From: UBA6624 sp964343345 [NCBI: uncultured bacterium]
Lineage (GTDB): Bacteria > UBP7 > UBA6624
DNA length: 14,983 nt
Assembly (NCBI GenBank): GCA_964343345.1
Contig: CAYFJE010000020.1
Span: 1-14,983, forward strand
Direction: 5' to 3'
A program made the translations under genes and the position numbers. The notes beneath the pieces are model-generated. The model saw nothing but the letters and a program-made list of their open reading frames with translations, searched no databases and had not been told where the DNA came from. Within the stretch, counting starts at the first letter, position 1. Each line of letters starts with the position of its first letter. Positions 1 through 6,947 of the stretch are shown in pieces.

Positions 1-682
1 AATCTTTAAGAATGTCTGCTCCTATTGATGGATGGAGAAGAATGTGCTTCCACTCCTCTTCTGAAAGTTTTCCTTCTTTGTTAAGAACCGCATCAGGGAC
101 TGCAATTTTTCCAAGATCATGAAGCAAGGCTCCTCTTTTTAGATTTCTTAAATCCCATTCTTCTAATCCTGCAGCTTCTCCAAGTTTGACTGCATATGTT
201 GTAACTCTTTCAACATGACCTTCTGTATATTTGTCTTTTGCCTCTATTATTTTCGCAGTCATTGCTATAACAGCATCCACGCTCTCAAGTTCATCTAAAA
301 GATTTTTACCTCTTAGAAGATTTCTTACTCTTGCCATAAGAAGGGATTTGTTGAATGGTTTTGTTATGAAGTCGTCTGCACCTAGTTCAATACCTTTTAC
401 ATTGCTGTCTATGTCAGAAAGAGCTGTTAAGAGTATTATTGGTATCAGTTCAGTTTCTTTTTTGGATTTCATTTTTTCAAGTACTTGAAATCCGTCAATT
501 TTTGGCATCATTATGTCAAGAAGCATCAAATCAGGATGTTTTTTTTCGACTTCTTCTAAAGCTTCTTCTCCATCTCTTGCAACTCTTACATGATGACCTC
601 TACTTAAAAGGAGAGCCTCTAAAACTCTGACGTTCATTTCATTGTCATCGACAACCAGTATGTCAGCTTTTGGCATTGGCAT
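1..682 (-). CDS. Response regulator, REC plus HD-GYP domain, partial (C-terminus off the left edge)
   Basis: 227 codons are visible, reading leftward off the window. Residues about 7-125 are a receiver domain: acidic pair D12-D13 after ILVV, phospho-acceptor D56 in LLDIMMPKIDG, T86 and K108 (TKPF). After a short helical linker an HD-GYP phosphohydrolase domain begins near residue 135: H156 in YTEGHVERV, the HD pair H188-D189 in LLHDLGKIAVPD, and H217 in LLHPSIGADIL. The GYP motif itself would lie beyond the edge. By family knowledge such RpfG-like proteins hydrolyse cyclic di-GMP when phosphorylated; that activity is inferred here. An in-frame ATG lies 17 codons upstream (733), but REC domains normally begin just before ILVVDD, and a -10-like hexamer lies 7 nt before 682, so 682 is preferred. 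It diverges from the histidine kinase at 816, its likely partner. Confidence 0.9.
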   Translation of the reverse strand, partial: MPMPKADILVVDDNEMNVRVLEALLLSRGHHVRVARDGEEALEEVEKKHPDLMLLDIMMPKIDGFQVLEKMKSKKETELIPIILLTALSDIDSNVKGIELGADDFITKPFNKSLLMARVRNLLRGKNLLDELESVDAVIAMTAKIIEAKDKYTEGHVERVTTYAVKLGEAAGLEEWDLRNLKRGALLHDLGKIAVPDAVLNKEGKLSEEEWKHILLHPSIGADILKD

Positions 683-689
683 ATATATT

Positions 690-695
690 ATTGTA
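690..695 (-). promoter_or_regulatory. Putative -10 element of the response regulator (leaderless geometry)
   Basis: TACAAT on the minus strand, followed by 7 nt and then the ATG at 682. Transcription would start at or within a base or two of the ATG, and there is no Shine-Dalgarno sequence. No convincing -35 element was seen. The rest of the 683-815 divergent spacer must also hold the promoter for the kinase operon, which I could not place firmly. Confidence 0.5.
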
Positions 696-815
696 GTATT
701 TAAACATAGGTTAAGATTACGATTAGTTTTCATGGAGACCTGACCTTTTAAGAGATTGGCTTTGTGATAGCATATATTAACTTGATGGCTAAAAGATTAT
801 TAGGATAGACTGATA

Positions 816-2690
816 ATGTCGATAAGAGCACGTTTGTTACTCCTTTTCCCATTGCTATTTGTCTTGGTTATAGGTGTATCTGGAAAAATAACTTTAAATA
901 CAATTGAAGACCATAGTAAAAGATCTCAAACAACAACAATTGAGGCACAAACGCTGTTGTTGATGAGGTTTTTTAGAAATTATGGTCTTAAAACGAAAGA
1001 TTCTTCAGCTGCACTTGCAGCTGACATAGGTCAATCAAGTAACCCTTTGGAAAGATGGGGTAGGTTGAGGACAAAAACAATCCAAGATTCTTTTGATTTG
1101 ATAATCTTCGAGGATCTTTCAAATGAAAATATTGCCTGGTGGGCAAAAGATTCTTGGTTGGATTTCGATAAACAGGAAAAAGATTTCCTTATTAATTTAA
1201 GAAGCGAATATGGTTGGGATTACTTTATGCTTGGGGAAGAGCCGATTGCAATTGGTTATGCTCCTGTTTTTGATCTTCCAAGCGATATACCAAAAGACGA
1301 TTACGAATCTTGGGTTTTGGAGAATTCAGATGATTTGGATATCGTAGGTACTCTTGCTTTAGGTGTAAGGGTTGAAAAAACGGTAATTCCTGATGCTTTT
1401 AAGTATTTGGGTGTTGAAGATATTCTTTATTTTAGCAATACCAAAACCCCTGAAAGGTTTAAATCTGTTGAGGTTGAAGAAATAATGGGGATGGTAAAAA
1501 GAACTCAAGGAATGGAGGATTCCATTGAAGACTGGGTTGTAGAAAATATTGTAAATAAAGGTTTGTGGGATATCAAATTTGAGGAGCCGTATGCAATACA
1601 AGGTTTTCCTTTAGTTGGGCCAAACAGTGGATCCAATAAAGGAGCGGTGGTTGTTGTGAGTAATATGCAACAGGATATTGCAATTAACCAAGAGCTTGCT
1701 GCAGGGTTCAATGTTTTACAAGTTGTCACTATATTAATTGCTGTTATTCTTGCTATTGTTCTAGGAAGATCCATATCAAGACCAATAAGGATATTGGCTC
1801 AAAAGGTAGAAAGCCTTGAGCCAGGCAAAGCGATAAACCTTGTCGTCAAAAAAAATGCCAAGGATGAGATTTCTATTTTAGGACGATCCATTTTTTCTAT
1901 GCATAAAAGGATTGAGAATCAAGTCAATGAGTTAGAAACATTAAATGACCAGGTTTCTTCTGCTTATGAGTCTAAATCAAGATTCTTATCAACAATGAGT
2001 CACGAATTGCGGACCCCTTTGAATGCGATTATAGGATTTGCAGAAATATTGAAAGAGAAAAGTTTTGGGAAACTTTCAGAAAGACAAGATGAGTTCGTTC
2101 AAAATATAAAAGAAAGTGCAAATCATCTACTTTCTTTAATTAACGATATTTTGGATTTGTCAAGAGCTGAGGTTGGCAAAACGAAAGCAAATCCTGAAAA
2201 GGTCGAGCTTAGGGAAATTTTTGAAAGCATACTGAAAGAGCTTGAGGTGATAGCTGACAAGCAGAAAGTAAGCATTTCTTCAGAGATTGAAGGTCCTGCT
2301 CAGTTATGGATTGATCCACGTCATGTTAGGCAAATATTGACAAATCTAATCAGCAATGGAATTAAATACAATGAACAGGATGGAAAGGTTGATATAAAGG
2401 TTTACCCGAATGAAGATCCACGTTTTTTAACGATAAGTATCCTTGATACGGGTCTTGGGATTGCTGAAGATGAGCAGTCTTTTATATTTGATGCATTTAC
2501 TAGAGCTAAATCAACTGACAGGTCTGCAGTTTCTGGAACTGGTTTAGGTTTGGCTTTAGTTAAGCAGTTAGTTGAATTGAATCACGGAGATGTTTATTTG
2601 AATTCTTCTTCTGAAAAAGGAACTGAGTTTCATTTGATTCTCCCTGTTTTGGACATTGTAAAAACGGAGGCAAAAGATGAAAGATCATGA
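816..2690 (+). CDS. Membrane sensor histidine kinase (periplasmic sensor, HAMP, HisKA, HATPase)
   Basis: 624 aa. The first membrane segment is about residues 6-23, followed by a roughly 275-residue extracytoplasmic region of no family I recognise (size fits a double-Cache or CHASE-like sensor). The second membrane segment is about 300-318 and a HAMP linker about 317-370, running into a coiled coil. The HisKA domain has phospho-acceptor H396 in MSHELRTPLNAIIGF. The ATPase domain has the N box near 508-519 (LTNLISNGIKYN), G1 D544 (DTGLGIA), an F-box-like FIFDAF and G2 GTGLGLA (574-580). All catalytic motifs are intact, so it should be an active kinase. No receiver domain is attached; the divergent REC–HD-GYP protein is the obvious candidate partner. 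An AGGA at 802-805 sits 10 nt before the ATG and supports the start. Its end overlaps the next gene by 14 nt, so the ligand and output may be linked to the two downstream genes. Confidence 0.93.
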   Translation: MSIRARLLLLFPLLFVLVIGVSGKITLNTIEDHSKRSQTTTIEAQTLLLMRFFRNYGLKTKDSSAALAADIGQSSNPLERWGRLRTKTIQDSFDLIIFEDLSNENIAWWAKDSWLDFDKQEKDFLINLRSEYGWDYFMLGEEPIAIGYAPVFDLPSDIPKDDYESWVLENSDDLDIVGTLALGVRVEKTVIPDAFKYLGVEDILYFSNTKTPERFKSVEVEEIMGMVKRTQGMEDSIEDWVVENIVNKGLWDIKFEEPYAIQGFPLVGPNSGSNKGAVVVVSNMQQDIAINQELAAGFNVLQVVTILIAVILAIVLGRSISRPIRILAQKVESLEPGKAINLVVKKNAKDEISILGRSIFSMHKRIENQVNELETLNDQVSSAYESKSRFLSTMSHELRTPLNAIIGFAEILKEKSFGKLSERQDEFVQNIKESANHLLSLINDILDLSRAEVGKTKANPEKVELREIFESILKELEVIADKQKVSISSEIEGPAQLWIDPRHVRQILTNLISNGIKYNEQDGKVDIKVYPNEDPRFLTISILDTGLGIAEDEQSFIFDAFTRAKSTDRSAVSGTGLGLALVKQLVELNHGDVYLNSSSEKGTEFHLILPVLDIVKTEAKDERS

Positions 2691-2865
2691 TGAGATATAT
2701 TCAAAAATAATCAAAAAACTAGATGAAAAATTTTTATGCGGTGATTTAAACAACATGGAATCAGCACTCCATCTTCTTTTGCACAATGTTAGAGATGTGC
2801 CTGATCGACCTTGGAAAAACATCATAGAGTTTTTAGAGAAGGAGTATTTTGTTGATGAAGATTAA
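2677..2865 (+). CDS. Small acidic protein of unknown function, coupled to the kinase
   Basis: 62 aa, no family recognised. A strong GGAGG (2666-2670) lies 6 nt before the ATG. The start lies inside the kinase gene (14-nt overlap), and the stop lies just past the start of the next gene, so it is embedded in a translationally coupled operon and is unlikely to be a chance frame. The product is soluble, with no signal peptide or membrane segment. It appears mostly helical, with charged ends and a central Leu/His-rich stretch (ALHLLLHNV), and ends in an acidic tail (VDED). Position next to a sensor kinase makes a small modulator or adaptor possible, but nothing in the sequence proves that. Confidence 0.75.
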   Translation: MKDHDEIYSKIIKKLDEKFLCGDLNNMESALHLLLHNVRDVPDRPWKNIIEFLEKEYFVDED

Positions 2866-4015
2866 ATTTTTTCCTATATTTTTTACATTATTATTCTTCT
2901 TAGGATTTTCTGAGACTGATGGAATCAATCCATGCTCATTGCAAATCAACCCAAAAGAACTTCTTGATTTTTTTAAAGAGGATTCAAGTTTTAAATCAAG
3001 AGAAAAGCTTTGGGAAAATCTTCTTGATTATGGTTCTTATGAAGGTTCCTCTGAACAGAATTACAGATTGTCAAGGTCTATTCTTGGAAATGTTGAATAT
3101 TTGAATTTCAAAAAACCTGAATCTATTGTTTCTTTTTTAGATTTTTTAAATATTGAATCAAATTTTTCGAATCGTTCAAAACTTTATTCTCTCTATGTTC
3201 ATAAGCGAGATTTATATACCGGAAAGGAAAATCAAAATAAAGAGCTTTTAAATCGAATTTTGGAAGCTATGGTTGAAATAAAACCATTAAAGAAGAATGT
3301 CAAAGTGGAATCTTATAAAAAAGGTGTTCAGCTTCCAGATGATAATTCTCTGTTAGAAACTCTATGGAAAAGGAATTTTCAAGGTGAAAGATGGGATAAA
3401 GGTAATGAGGTTCAGAAAAAAAGGTTAAAAGAGATGCTTTCAGAAAGATTGATAAGTGAGGATTTTGATTTTACAAAATTGAAAGATATTATGAGCTATC
3501 TAGGTTTTAAATACACTAGAGCCAATAAGTCTCTTTTATGGGATGAGGTGAAAAGATATTATTTACTTTATAAAAACAAATCTTACACAGGAACAAAAAA
3601 AGATGACAAGAATCTAATAAATTTTTTAAATGAAAAGTATTTAATTGTGGGCGAAAAACCTTCTATATTTTTTGAAATATTGATGACTGCATATAACCCT
3701 TTGCCTGAACAAACTGACTCAACACCTTTCGAAGCTGCTTCAGGAAAAATGGTAAAAGAGGGTTATGCTGCTGTGAGTAAGGATCTTGAGGATCGATTTC
3801 CGTTAGGCTCTTTTGTAGAGGTCGTAGTTGTCTGTGAAATAGATTCAAAAGGTAATTGTTTGAATTCTGACTCTCCTGAAATTGGCGACTTGTTTAGGTT
3901 GAAGATTGAAGACAGGATGAATGCAAGGAAAAGAAATCAGATTGATATATTTTTCATGTGTAAACAAGATGCTATCAATTTCGGAAGAAGAAAAGCTCTT
4001 CTTCTATCCAAATAA
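2855..4015 (+). CDS. Secreted protein with internal repeats and C-terminal 3D-type double-psi barrel domain
   Basis: 386 aa from ATG 2855. TTG codons at 2849 and 2852 are alternatives, but AAGGAG at 2839-2844 is best spaced (10 nt) for the ATG. A signal peptide is clear: MKIK, then hydrophobic FFPIFFTLLFFLGF. The middle (about 34-262) shows three or four degenerate repeats of 45-60 residues, best seen near 34-80, 92-138 and 210-260. They share a pattern of hydrophobic-x-F/Y-L, then K/R-x-LW/LY, then Y-x-G or YTG, then LL/LI with I/F-L. The last ~105 residues match the 3D domain pattern: TAYNPLPEQTDSTPF, then AASG, YAAVSKDL, FPLGSFVEV, and DRMNAR..NQIDIFF, with the three signature aspartates near 288, 353 and 364. 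In that family the fold resembles MltA/RlpA peptidoglycan lytic enzymes. A role in the cell wall is therefore inferred, probably under control of the kinase at the head of the operon. Its end overlaps the convergent Lrp-like gene by 12 nt. Confidence 0.8.
   Translation: MKIKFFPIFFTLLFFLGFSETDGINPCSLQINPKELLDFFKEDSSFKSREKLWENLLDYGSYEGSSEQNYRLSRSILGNVEYLNFKKPESIVSFLDFLNIESNFSNRSKLYSLYVHKRDLYTGKENQNKELLNRILEAMVEIKPLKKNVKVESYKKGVQLPDDNSLLETLWKRNFQGERWDKGNEVQKKRLKEMLSERLISEDFDFTKLKDIMSYLGFKYTRANKSLLWDEVKRYYLLYKNKSYTGTKKDDKNLINFLNEKYLIVGEKPSIFFEILMTAYNPLPEQTDSTPFEAASGKMVKEGYAAVSKDLEDRFPLGSFVEVVVVCEIDSKGNCLNSDSPEIGDLFRLKIEDRMNARKRNQIDIFFMCKQDAINFGRRKALLLSK
3984..4004. other. Perfect hairpin at the convergent gene junction
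   Basis: An 8-bp perfect inverted repeat, GAAGAAGA and TCTTCTTC, with a 5-nt loop. It lies where the 3D-domain gene and the Lrp-like gene end face to face. It has no T tract on either side, so it is not a classical intrinsic terminator. It could slow or end transcription in both directions, or simply reflect the coding sequence of the RRKALLL stretch. Confidence 0.3.
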
Positions 4016-4450
4016 ATCCAGATTCTTTTCTTCTTTCTCTATAGATAAAACAATGCTTGTGTTTGTGCTTTCTATATTCTTGTCATTCAAAAGATCTTTT
4101 ATTTTTCTATTCATGGTTTCCCTGTTTTTAAATCTTCCCATCGCTGCTATGTCGTATTCTCCAGTTATTTCATAGACGAATTCAAGAGATCTATCTTCCT
4201 TCAAAGATTTCACTATCCTTCTTATATGTGGGCCATTTGCTTTTATCAAGAAAAGTGCAATTAAATCAAATCCTAATTTTTCCAAATTTATTTCAGCCTT
4301 GTACCCTTTGATGGTTTCATCTTTTTCTAATTCTTTTATTGCCATACGAACACCACTCGCTGAAAGGCCTATCTCCTTACCTATCTCTTGGTAGGTTGCT
4401 TTGCCATTAGTTTGGAGTATTGAAAGTATTTTTAATTGATTTTTTTTCAT
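4004..4450 (-). CDS. Lrp/AsnC-family transcriptional regulator
   Basis: 148 aa, the normal size for the family. Residues about 3-50 form the winged helix-turn-helix (LKILSILQTNGKATYQEIG, then LSASGVRMAIKELEKD, with a recognition helix). Residues about 60-140 form the RAM ligand-binding domain, including the family's GEYDIAAMGRF strand-turn (usually G.yD). Such proteins assemble as dimers or octamers and sense amino acids or related metabolites; the effector here is unknown. The ATG shares an ATGA with the stop of the upstream protease gene, so the two are translationally coupled and probably co-transcribed. Candidate targets are its own operon and the divergent mutase operon 31 bp from the protease start, but no binding site was identified. 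Confidence 0.88.
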   Translation of the reverse strand: MKKNQLKILSILQTNGKATYQEIGKEIGLSASGVRMAIKELEKDETIKGYKAEINLEKLGFDLIALFLIKANGPHIRRIVKSLKEDRSLEFVYEITGEYDIAAMGRFKNRETMNRKIKDLLNDKNIESTNTSIVLSIEKEEKNLDLFG

Positions 4451-5406
4451 AAATAACGATCTTGAACTTTTCTTTTCTCCAAAGGTAGAGAGATTTTTAA
4501 TTCTCCCAAATTGTAACGATAAATAAGTATCTCAATACTGTTCGGGTAATCAAGATTATCTACAATTTCAAAAGCTTCATTTCTAGAATTAACCTTGCTT
4601 CCATTTAATTCAAGAATGATATCGTTTTTTTTAACTATACCAATAAGTTTAGGAGAGACTTTGACAACTCTCAAAACTCTGTTTTTTGAATTTGGATTGA
4701 GATTTAAGTAGTACTCTTCTAACTCTATTCCAATCATTGGGTGGACAGCTTCTTCTGTTATCATTTTTTTAGACCATTTGACTATTTTTTCTATAGGTAT
4801 TGAAAAACTGATATTTTCCACCTCTCCTGATAATTTTCCTGCTGTCATCCCAATTATTTCTCCTCGATTGTCAAAAAGAGGACCTCCTGAATTTCCTGGA
4901 TTAATAGCAACATCTGTTTGTATTAATCCCCATTTAATTTGTGTTTTTGTTTCCAGGAATCTGTCTACTGCACTGATAATTCCCTTTGAGGCGGATGAAG
5001 AAAGTCCAAAAGGATTTCCTATTGCAAGGACTTCTTCACCCGGAAGAAGTTTTCTTTTTTTGAGATCCCTGAAAATTAAAGGTTTTTTCCAGAATTCATT
5101 TGGAATTTTCAATATAGCAATGTCTAGTATTGGATCATTTCCTATTAATTCCGCAGGACAAACAGTTCCATCGTCAAGAGATACAACAATCTCTTCTGCT
5201 TCTTCGATTAAATGGCTATTTGTTACGATAGAACCTTCAATTTCAAACATAAAACCAGAACCTTCTGAGTGGCTGCTTGTCCAAGGTTTTTGAGGATCGT
5301 TTTTCTTGAAAGAAACAACATGAACAACTGTTTTTTCAGCTTTTTCTACAAGGTCTGTCCATTCGATTTTTGCATTCAGGATTAACATGAAAAAGATTTG
5401 AATCAT
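4447..5406 (-). CDS. HtrA/Deg-like trypsin-type serine protease with one PDZ domain
   Basis: 319 aa. The catalytic triad is intact: H65 in VTNSHLIEEAEE, D95 in GNDPILDIAIL and S173 in INPGNSGGPLFD. The substrate-loop sequence IQTDVAINPGNSGGP is typical of DegP/DegS/HtrA. A single PDZ domain occupies about 222-305 (MIGIELEE, then KKNDIILELNG). One PDZ and a short N-terminus resemble DegS/HtrA of Gram-positives more than DegP. The N-terminus has only about nine hydrophobic residues (IFFMLILNA) and no basic n-region, so export is uncertain; it may be cytoplasmic or weakly anchored. The ATG at 5406 has no Shine-Dalgarno but has TAGAAT ending 7 nt upstream. Residue 7 is an alternative Met. It is coupled to the Lrp-like gene and divergent from the mutase gene. 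Confidence 0.9.
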   Translation of the reverse strand: MIQIFFMLILNAKIEWTDLVEKAEKTVVHVVSFKKNDPQKPWTSSHSEGSGFMFEIEGSIVTNSHLIEEAEEIVVSLDDGTVCPAELIGNDPILDIAILKIPNEFWKKPLIFRDLKKRKLLPGEEVLAIGNPFGLSSSASKGIISAVDRFLETKTQIKWGLIQTDVAINPGNSGGPLFDNRGEIIGMTAGKLSGEVENISFSIPIEKIVKWSKKMITEEAVHPMIGIELEEYYLNLNPNSKNRVLRVVKVSPKLIGIVKKNDIILELNGSKVNSRNEAFEIVDNLDYPNSIEILIYRYNLGELKISLPLEKRKVQDRYL

Positions 5407-5413
5407 AGTATAA

Positions 5414-5419
5414 ATTCTA
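5414..5419 (-). promoter_or_regulatory. Putative -10 element of the protease/Lrp operon (leaderless geometry)
   Basis: TAGAAT on the minus strand, 7 nt before the ATG at 5406, with no Shine-Dalgarno sequence between. It lies only 6 bp from the opposing -10-like hexamer of the mutase gene, so polymerase binding in the two directions would be mutually exclusive. Confidence 0.45.
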
Positions 5420-5425
5420 AGAGGA

Positions 5426-5431
5426 TAGGAT
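5426..5431 (+). promoter_or_regulatory. Putative -10 element of the mutase operon; overlaps an AGGA that could be a ribosome binding site
   Basis: TAGGAT ends 6 nt before ATG 5438. The same bases contain AGGA (5427-5430) 7 nt before the ATG, which would serve as a Shine-Dalgarno if the transcript began further upstream. The sequence alone does not separate the two readings. Confidence 0.4.
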
Positions 5432-5437
5432 ATTGTT

Positions 5438-6937
5438 ATGGTTCAAAACCTTCCAGATTCCGGAAAGCCTCCTTTTACAAGAGGAATACACGAGGAAATG
5501 TACAAGAAAAAGGCCTGGACAATGAGGCAGTATTCAGGTTTCAGTACAGCCGAAGAAACAAATAAAAGATTTAAAAAACTATTAGGGAATGGTCAAACAG
5601 GCTTGTCTGTTGCTTTTGATTTGCCAACACAAATGGGTCTTGATAGTGACAGTGAATTGTCGATAGGAGAGGTTGGTAGGGCTGGTGTTGCAATAGATAC
5701 AGTCGAGGATATGGCTTTGCTTTTCAAGGAAATACCTTTGGATAAAGTGAGTATATCAATGACCATAAATGCTCCAGCTTCAATAATCTGGGCCATGCTT
5801 CTTTCTGTTGCAGAAGAAAGAAAAATATCATGGACAAAGGTTAGGGGGACTATTCAAAATGACATACTTAAGGAATATGTTGCTAGAGGAACTTATATAT
5901 TCCCTCCAAAAAATAGTATGAATTTAATAAGAGATACTTTTGAAATGGTTGAGAAGGTTCCTAGATTCAACCCAATTAGCATTTCCGGATATCACATCAG
6001 AGAAGCGGGTGCTGATGCTGTTCTTGAGCTGGGTATAACTTTTGCTCATGCAATTGCTTATTTAAAGATAGCAAAGGATACAAGTTTGAATCTTGACAAA
6101 GCTGCTAAAAGATTTTCTTTCTTTTTTGGATGTCATAATGATATTTTTGAAGAGGTTGCTAAATTTAGAGCAGCTAGATGGATATGGAATGATATTTTAG
6201 AAAAGTACGGTGTAAGCAATCCGGATTCAAGGAAACTTAGATTTCATACTCAAACTTGTGGTTCTACATTGACACGTAATCAGCCTCTTTTAAATATATC
6301 GAGAGTTGCATTGCAGGCTTTAGCAGCAACACTGGGTGGAACTCAATCCCTACACACAAATGCATATGATGAAGCAATCGGCTTACCAACTGAAGAATCT
6401 GCTTTGATTGCATTAAGAACACAACAGGTTCTTTATCACGAAACCGGTCTTTCTAGAGAAGTAGACCCTTTTGGAGGATCTTATTTTATTGAAAAAGAGA
6501 CCTTGAGAATAAAACAAGAAGCTGAAAAAGTTATCAGTTTGATCGATAATGCAGGAGGGGCAATTAAATCGATAGAAACTGGTTTTACTGCATCCCTTAT
6601 TCAAGAAGCAAGTCATAAGTATCAAAAAGAAATCGAAGAAAAACAAAGAGTTATCGTTGGTGTAAATTCTTTTAAGGAAAATTTTTCAGATATTCCAGAA
6701 CCTCATTTCATTTCAGAAAAAACAAGAGAAAATCAAATTGAAAAGTTGGGAAAAGTTAAAAGTAAAAGATCAAAAAAAGATGTACGTGAAGCTCTTTCTC
6801 TCTTGAAAAATGATCAGGAGAGAGGTTATAACTTAATGCCAGGAATCCTTAATGCTGTTCAGAAAAGATGTACTGTTGGTGAGATTTGTCAAGAACTAAA
6901 GACTCTTTGGGGTTCACATTCGCAAATATCATCATAA
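5438..6937 (+). CDS. Methylmalonyl-CoA mutase, stand-alone catalytic (large-chain N-terminal) subunit
   Basis: 499 aa. It matches the acyl-CoA mutase barrel throughout: PFTRGIHEEMY, TMRQYSGFSTAEETN (Y32), GLSVAFDLPTQMGLDSD, GEVGRAGVAID, SMTINAPA, GTIQNDILKEYVARGTYI, ISISGYHIREAGADAV, KFRAARWIW, LRFHTQTCGSTLT, LGGTQSLHTNAYDEA and VDPFGGSYF. The Tyr after RQ is the residue that marks methylmalonyl-CoA mutase against hydroxyisobutyryl-CoA mutase (Ile there). The cobalamin-binding domain (DxHxxG) is absent. As in archaea and many bacteria it should be supplied by a separate small subunit, which is not in this window. The reaction links succinyl-CoA and methylmalonyl-CoA in propionate, odd-chain or branched amino acid metabolism. 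It is followed after 10 nt by the M20-like gene. No epimerase or MeaB chaperone gene is nearby. Confidence 0.92.
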   Translation: MVQNLPDSGKPPFTRGIHEEMYKKKAWTMRQYSGFSTAEETNKRFKKLLGNGQTGLSVAFDLPTQMGLDSDSELSIGEVGRAGVAIDTVEDMALLFKEIPLDKVSISMTINAPASIIWAMLLSVAEERKISWTKVRGTIQNDILKEYVARGTYIFPPKNSMNLIRDTFEMVEKVPRFNPISISGYHIREAGADAVLELGITFAHAIAYLKIAKDTSLNLDKAAKRFSFFFGCHNDIFEEVAKFRAARWIWNDILEKYGVSNPDSRKLRFHTQTCGSTLTRNQPLLNISRVALQALAATLGGTQSLHTNAYDEAIGLPTEESALIALRTQQVLYHETGLSREVDPFGGSYFIEKETLRIKQEAEKVISLIDNAGGAIKSIETGFTASLIQEASHKYQKEIEEKQRVIVGVNSFKENFSDIPEPHFISEKTRENQIEKLGKVKSKRSKKDVREALSLLKNDQERGYNLMPGILNAVQKRCTVGEICQELKTLWGSHSQISS

Positions 6938-6940
6938 AAT
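6913..6940 (+). promoter_or_regulatory. Putative promoter of the M20-like gene, overlapping the mutase stop
   Basis: TTCACA (6913-6918; one mismatch to TTGACA), a 16-nt spacer, and TAAAAT (6935-6940), whose first three bases are the mutase stop codon. The hexamer ends 7 nt before ATG 6948, and there is no Shine-Dalgarno in the 10-nt gap. The gene may therefore be transcribed leaderless from its own promoter as well as by read-through. Confidence 0.45.
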
Positions 6941-6947
6941 CTACCTT

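Noticed and set aside
683-733. Longer response regulator starting at the in-frame ATG at 733
   Set aside because: It would add 17 residues before a REC domain that normally starts at once, with only a poor ribosome binding site, while a -10-like hexamer fits the start at 682.
1359-1774. Minus-strand open frames inside the kinase gene
   Set aside because: They lie antisense to well-conserved kinase coding sequence, have no ribosome binding sites and encode low-complexity products.
2849-2857. TTG at 2849 or 2852 as the start of the secreted protein
   Set aside because: The ATG at 2855 has good spacing from AAGGAG and gives a cleaner signal peptide.
3984-4004. Hairpin as an intrinsic terminator
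   Set aside because: No T tract follows it on either strand, so only a weak role can be claimed.
4778-5293. 171-codon plus-strand frame opposite the protease gene
   Set aside because: The protease on the other strand carries a full catalytic triad and PDZ domain; the plus-strand product matches nothing and is a frame shadow.
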